DNA of 64,000 nt, taken from Dipteronia dyeriana. Taxonomy: Eukaryota; Streptophyta; Magnoliopsida; Sapindales; Sapindaceae. Positions 58,961-64,000 of this stretch are shown here, one piece after another. The stretch is from positions 33,488,405 through 33,552,404 of the forward strand of contig CM065301.1 in the NCBI GenBank assembly GCA_032871835.1, in the 5' to 3' direction. The notes beneath the pieces are model-generated. The model saw nothing but the letters and a program-made list of their open reading frames with translations. It made no database searches and was not told where the DNA came from. The position numbers and the translations under genes were made by a program. Every line of letters begins with the position of its first letter. The stretch's first letter is position 1.

Positions 58961-60563
58961 ATAGTTGCTTCGGCGGCCACTAACCATGTTTGTTCTTCTT
59001 TGCATTGGACTGATTCTTTGACACAGCTAGAAGTGGGAGCCTTATCGATGTGTGTGAGGTCAAGAGATGTCGTATCGACCAAAGCAGTGGGAGCAATAAT
59101 ATTGCAATTTTGTAATAATAATAGTTTTTTATTATTGAACAATGTTTTTTATATTCTTGGATTTACACGGAATTTGATTTATGTTTCTAAATTGTTAGAA
59201 TAATCGTATTCTGTTTCTATTAATAATAAGTCTATTATTATTGGAAAGAATGGTCTGAATATTTGTTCAGGTATTAATGAAAACAATTTGTATGTGTTAA
59301 GACCATTAATACATACTACACTGTTCAACACTGAAATGTTTAAGGTTGCAAAACCAAAAACTAAACGACATAAAATTTCTCCATATAATGACACATATCT
59401 TTGGCATCTAAGGATTGGTCATATAAACCTTGACCGGATATACAGACTAGTAAAAAATGGACCTTTAAATCAGTTAAAGGTTGGCACATTACCTGTTTGC
59501 GAATCTTGTCTTGAAGGTAAGATGACTAAGAGACCTTTTACTGGAAAAAGGCTTAGAGCTAAAGAACAGTTAGAGCTTATACATACAAACATTTGTGGAC
59601 CGATGAATGTTAAAGCTAGAGGTGGTTATGAGTATTATGTCACCTTTATAGATGACTACTTAAGATACAGATACATCTACCTAATGCAACATAAGTTGGA
59701 AACATTTGAAAAGTTCAAAGAATACTGAGCTAAAGTTGAGAATCAATTAGGTATGAATATTAAGTCACTATGATCAAATCGTGGAGGTGAGTACCTTGAC
59801 CAAGAATTTAAAGACTTCATGGTCGAGTATGGGATAGTTTCCCAATTCATAGCTCCTGTACACCTCAGCAAAATGGTGTAGCGGAGATGAGAAATAGAAC
59901 CCTGATGGAAATGGTGAGATCTATGATTAGTTTCTCATCATTACCAAATTCCTTATGAGGATATGCATCACAAACAGCGGCACACATTTTGAATGTAGTG
60001 CCATCCAAATCTGTTCCTAAAACTCCCCTAGAGTTGTGGAATGATCGTAAAACTAGTTTGCGACATTTCCATATTTGGGGGTTGTCAGAACACGTTCTTA
60101 AGAACAGAAGTGGAAAGCCATACTCCAAGTCTGTTGTCTGTCTATTAGTAGGATACTCCAAGGAGACCAGAGGTGGACACTTCTACTGTCCCGAAGATAA
60201 CAAAGTATTTGTATCAACAAATCAACGTTTCTTGAGGACAATTATATTAGTGACCGTAAACCTGGTTCAAAGATTGTATTAAATGATTTAGAGCCTGATA
60301 AGACTAGTGATTTATCATCAAGAGTTGTTGATCCACAAATATCTAAGAGTCAGATGGTTCCTAATAATGATATACTACCACCTAGACGTAGTGAGAGGGT
60401 TGTGAGATAACCTGAAAGCTATTTAGGTATAGGTGAGAGAAAAGATGTTGTCTCTACTGATAGTGTGGATGATCTATTAACATTTAAGAATACAATGGAT
60501 GATCATGATAAAGAGGAATGGCTTAAAGCCATGAATCTCGAGATGGAGTCAATGTACTCTAAC
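58961..60563 (+). pseudogene. C2-p protease and integrase, cut at the start of RT
   Basis: The protease motif is degraded to IVASAATNHVC at about 58960-58990, so the catalytic Asp is lost. The pre-integrase and integrase domains follow: YLWHLRIGHINLDRIYRLVK, CESCLEGKMTKRPF, HTNICGPM, FIDDYLRYRYIYLMQHK (59380-59730), a TGA at about 59771, NRGGEYLDQEF near 59780, and AEMRNRTLMEMVRSMISF near 59885. The C-terminal part is at 59989-60282, and PRRSERVVR lies near 60395. The frame reaches the first residues of RT (EEWLKAMNLEMESMYSN) and is broken at 60563 by the C1-p LTR. Confidence 0.75.
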
Positions 60564-62763
60564 TGTTAGGATTATGCTCGATAGCAAGAGTATAATATTG
60601 TATTTGACAATATTTTCATATTAATAAAGTAATTTCTAGTTAAACAAATCATATAACATTTATAGTTTAATTATTATAATTGCCAAAAGTAAATAATCAT
60701 AAGGTCAAAGGACTATGAGAAAAGAAGAATTGTTCATACATCTAGATATGTATGAGGTAGACACAATTCTTTAGTTAGTCTTGAATAATATTCACAACTT
60801 AAGATAAAAGGTTGGGCGCCTTTATTTTGTTAAAGTTGTAGATTCTTTTGCTAGCATTTGAGTGGGATTAAATGTGTTATGATGAGTCTAAAATCATCAA
60901 AGTATGGTGTCTTTAGGCAACAGAATCTAGTGCACTGGGTGTATTGAATAGGATCAAAATGAAATACTTTATCTAGAACCGTCAATAGATACAAGTTTTT
61001 CATTTGAAGACAATCGGAGAGTCTATCTCAATCCTGAGATAAACGATGGACTTATGGTTCCAAGTGTCATCATTTGAGCTATCAATGAGTACGATTATAT
61101 AGCATAGTCTATCATCGATAGTTTGGTTGTATTCATTTGTTAATCGATAGAGGACTTCATTTATAGATATGGACATCGTGGCTCTATTTATTAAATGAGA
61201 ATAGAATATCATCATATGGATGTTTTGAGGTATTGGATGTGAAATCTTAACGTTAAGTTTTCAATAGTGTCTATTGAAATATGGCTTCTAGACAAGTCAA
61301 AATATCCAAGTTTAAAATGTGGTCATATGAGTAAATATGGTAACTTGGAGAGCTTTATACGGTCTATGAGCTCTTGGCGATTACTGGCATTCTTCACGAG
61401 GATACACTTTCTCCAATAAGGTTGTCTAGGGTACGAATGAGTAACATCAACTTATTCTATCTTTATTTAAGAGTTCAATTTTAGTTATTTAGTGGAATGA
61501 ACTAAATTTAAATAGATCGGACATAAATGAATCATTTGTTGATTGTGATTGGGTTGTGTCTATTGGAGCTTAAATTTAGATAGTCTGCCAAGTTCCCCAA
61601 TTCACAGGAACCTGTAAGGATCACTTGATATATTCTACCGGACCAATTTATGGGTCCATCTAGAATTGTATTGAGGCATGTGGACTTTTTTCTTTTTGTA
61701 AGAATGGGTTCAGTTCATATGTGGACTTTTTATAAAGGTCAAATTGATTTAATAAAATAAGAAAATTATATATCGGCACATATATATATGTGTTGGGCGA
61801 CAAGGCTAATTAGAATAGCTTAATTATATTATATTATTTTATTATTTAATTAAATGAAAATTAATTAATTTGGTGATTAATTAATTATTTAATTAAAAGT
61901 CAAAATCTTTTTCTAGTAGGAGATTGTCTCATAATATTATTCTATTGTTGGTAGTATAATTAATATTAAAGACTATATTTGATAAGTAGATAAATAAAAG
62001 GAATTATTTATCTAATCAAATTAGGAAGTCTTTAATGTGGTTACAAATACACTATTGAGTTGGATTAAAAGTCTTGGTGTAGGATAGAATTCTTTTTAGA
62101 AAAGGATTCTTAACCACCAAGTAAATCTACCTAAGGAAAGGATTTTTATCCACCAAGTAAATCCTTCTTAGGAGAGGATTTTTTCTCCTATATATACTAT
62201 TTGTAAATTTCGACCAATCCTTAGTTTTTGGTGTGAGAAGTTGTTTTTTATTGTTATAAAAAAAACTTCGTCCAACTCATTGTGTGAAGAATTCGACCAA
62301 GCATAGAGAAAAGAGGGAACGTTTTTGTTTTCGATAGTACACTAGTATCCTTTGCATCAAAAGGGTTTTGTGTACAACATCGAATCACTGTTCACGCGAG
62401 TTTCAATCAAATTGATTGATAATTCAAAAGTGACCGGATGTTTTTGGTTTTTCTCTTGGAGGATTATTGTGACTAACAAAGAAGAAGATTTTGTTTGTTT
62501 CCATCCTCAGGTATACAATTTAATGAAAGGGAGCCCACACTTCTAGGTGATTCACTTTCGTGATTGGATTGGAAGATCTTGCGGATTCAATTCGACGCTA
62601 GTTCAATCGTCACGAAAAAAAGGTACGATACTTTTTATATACATCAATTAATCTAGGGTTAAGGTTCTTGTTATTAAAAGGGAATTTTTTTTATATATAC
62701 GCAAACCCTAATTTTCTAATTTTTCTCACGCTTCCGTTGCGTTTTGAACCGTTTTTCCCTACA
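60564..62763 (+). repeat. C1-p 5' LTR, complete (2200 bp)
   Basis: It starts TGTTAGGATTATGCTCG and ends CCCTACA, followed by the PBS. Being unrearranged, it is the best reference for the C1 LTR length. It interrupts C2-p pol, so it is younger than C2-p. The 5 bp before it are ctaac; the partner TSD would lie outside the window. Confidence 0.85.
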
Positions 62764-62765
62764 AT

Positions 62766-62777
62766 TGGTATCAGAGC
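62766..62777 (+). promoter_or_regulatory. C1-p primer-binding site, tRNA-iMet type
   Basis: Perfect TGGTATCAGAGC, two bases after the LTR terminus. It shows that C1-p is plus-oriented with its internal region to the right. Confidence 0.9.
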
Positions 62778-64000
62778 CTGGCTGTACCCTTGATTAATTG
62801 ATGTATGTGTTCGTGAATCTTTTTTTTGTATATATGCATGTTTTAGAAAGAGATGGAACTCTAGGTATTAACATATATATTTACATTGGATTGTATGGAT
62901 ATATATATATATGTTTTATATGTGATTTGTTATTGCTCAATTTTTGTCCTAAAATTTCAATGTATTTTGTTTTGGGATTGTAACAAGAAGGGTGGTCTAT
63001 CATCGTCATAATTTCCTTCTTGGTAGTTGCTAAGTTTTTTTTTATTTTGTTGTTGTAATTAAAAAAAAAACTGCATTATTGTAATAAAAAAAACTGCAGT
63101 ATTTTTTTATTTATAATTCTTCTGTAATACATTCAAGTATCGAAGACTAAAAGGTTTGAAGAATTGGAAGCATCCGGAAGCAGTTTGGGATCGTGCGAGC
63201 TATAGCAACGAAAGTGGTTGCGAAGAGCGCACAACCACGTTTGTTGTGGCATGGGTTACGCACGACAGCACTTTGGTAGCCATGGGCTGCGCATGGCAGC
63301 CCTTTAAGGGTTTGTGGCATGCGCACACCCATGGGTAAGGGCGAAGTGTGCGCACGCCCATGGGAGGTAGCCGAGGGAGTCTGAACGACTAAGGTCGCGT
63401 GAAGACTTGTTCGCCAAGAAAGGAGTTCTTGTGTTCCAAGATATATGTAATTTACTTGTTTTTCTAGGATGGACCAAATTGTAGCTATTTATATTTTTGT
63501 AAATATTGCAATGTTTGTCATTGTTTGATAACATGTCATATAGAATAGGAGTGCCACTCATATATCTCTTTTGGTATGAACATGCATAGAATGATTTAGG
63601 TATCTATATTGGCATCTAGATAATTTGGTAAATCATTCTTTGGAATTCGATCACATGCCTTAAACAATGGAGTGGGATAAGGTGTTTTGGAACACCTACG
63701 GCCTCTAAGTTTAGTTGAGCTTTATGATTTGTAAATAACCTTCTAAGAGGTATTCATGAATGGAATTTAGCAAGATACTTCCTTACAAGGATAGACTAGA
63801 CAATTAGCCCAAACGATATCTACTCCCAAAGGAGGGATATTCGTGAAGGATTATATTGAAGGTCGATAACTTGGTAACACACTCAATGTACTTTTATCAA
63901 TATCCTCCCAAGATTTCTTGTTAATAAAATTGCAAGGCTAATATAGAAAACGTTGGTTGTTATGTTAACAATTAGGTGGGACCTAGTCCAACTAGTAAAT
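62778..64000 (+). mobile_element. C1-p leader, element continues past the window
   Basis: This is the counterpart of the C1-A leader (15980-17267) in inverse orientation, including the GC-rich patch at 63170-63410. By comparison gag should start about 60-100 bp beyond 64000. No ORF in this leader is conserved in the other copies. Confidence 0.75.

Noticed and set aside
62766..62777. Possible tRNA gene from tRNA-like words at PBS sites (17268, 56359, 62766)
   Set aside because: Only 12 bases complementary to the initiator tRNA 3' end are present; no cloverleaf.

Overview
The window is nuclear DNA of a flowering plant, most likely a eudicot. It is AT-rich, one host gene carries 18 GT-AG introns, and nearly everything else is transposable-element sequence. 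Species cannot be read from it. There are no bacterial genes, CRISPR arrays, rRNA or tRNA genes.

Layout. 1-5577: minus-strand remnant of a Ty3/gypsy Tat-lineage element (RT tail, RNase H, second archaeal-type RNase H, integrase), with an antisense extra ORF (transposase_28-like plus coiled coil) downstream of integrase. 5578-6546 and 25322-25980: two halves of an old LTR (L3), split by an 18.8-kb block (6547-25321) of Ty1/copia family C1. Inside the block, C1-A sits in C1-B and a 2.1-kb solo LTR (L2) sits in C1-A. Target-site duplications mark the outer block (AAAAT) and L2 (GTTAC). 25981-28909: hAT transposase C-terminal pseudogene split by another solo LTR (26175-28355, TSD AGATA). 28910-36560: AT-rich intergenic DNA with degenerate repeats and two terminal-inverted-repeat elements, one holding a CTCGAT minisatellite.

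36929-46657 (minus): the only apparently intact host gene, a HISTONE MONOUBIQUITINATION 2 (HUB2/BRE1-like) E3 ubiquitin ligase with 19 exons giving an 885-residue open frame. 46734-49230: a second hAT element whose terminus lies 76 bp from the HUB2 start codon. 49260-49290: short interstitial telomeric repeat at a breakpoint. 49300-60563: two copies of a second Ty1/copia family (C2) in opposite orientation, both defective. 60564-64000: 5' LTR, primer-binding site and leader of a C1 element on the plus strand, running off the window.

The genes do not form a pathway. HUB2 is a conserved chromatin gene inside a nested retrotransposon landscape. I found no convincing new biological system. The most informative structures are the datable nesting history, the Tat element with its antisense ORF, the hAT element against the HUB2 5' UTR, the inverted C2 pair, and the two inverted-repeat elements with internal motif arrays.
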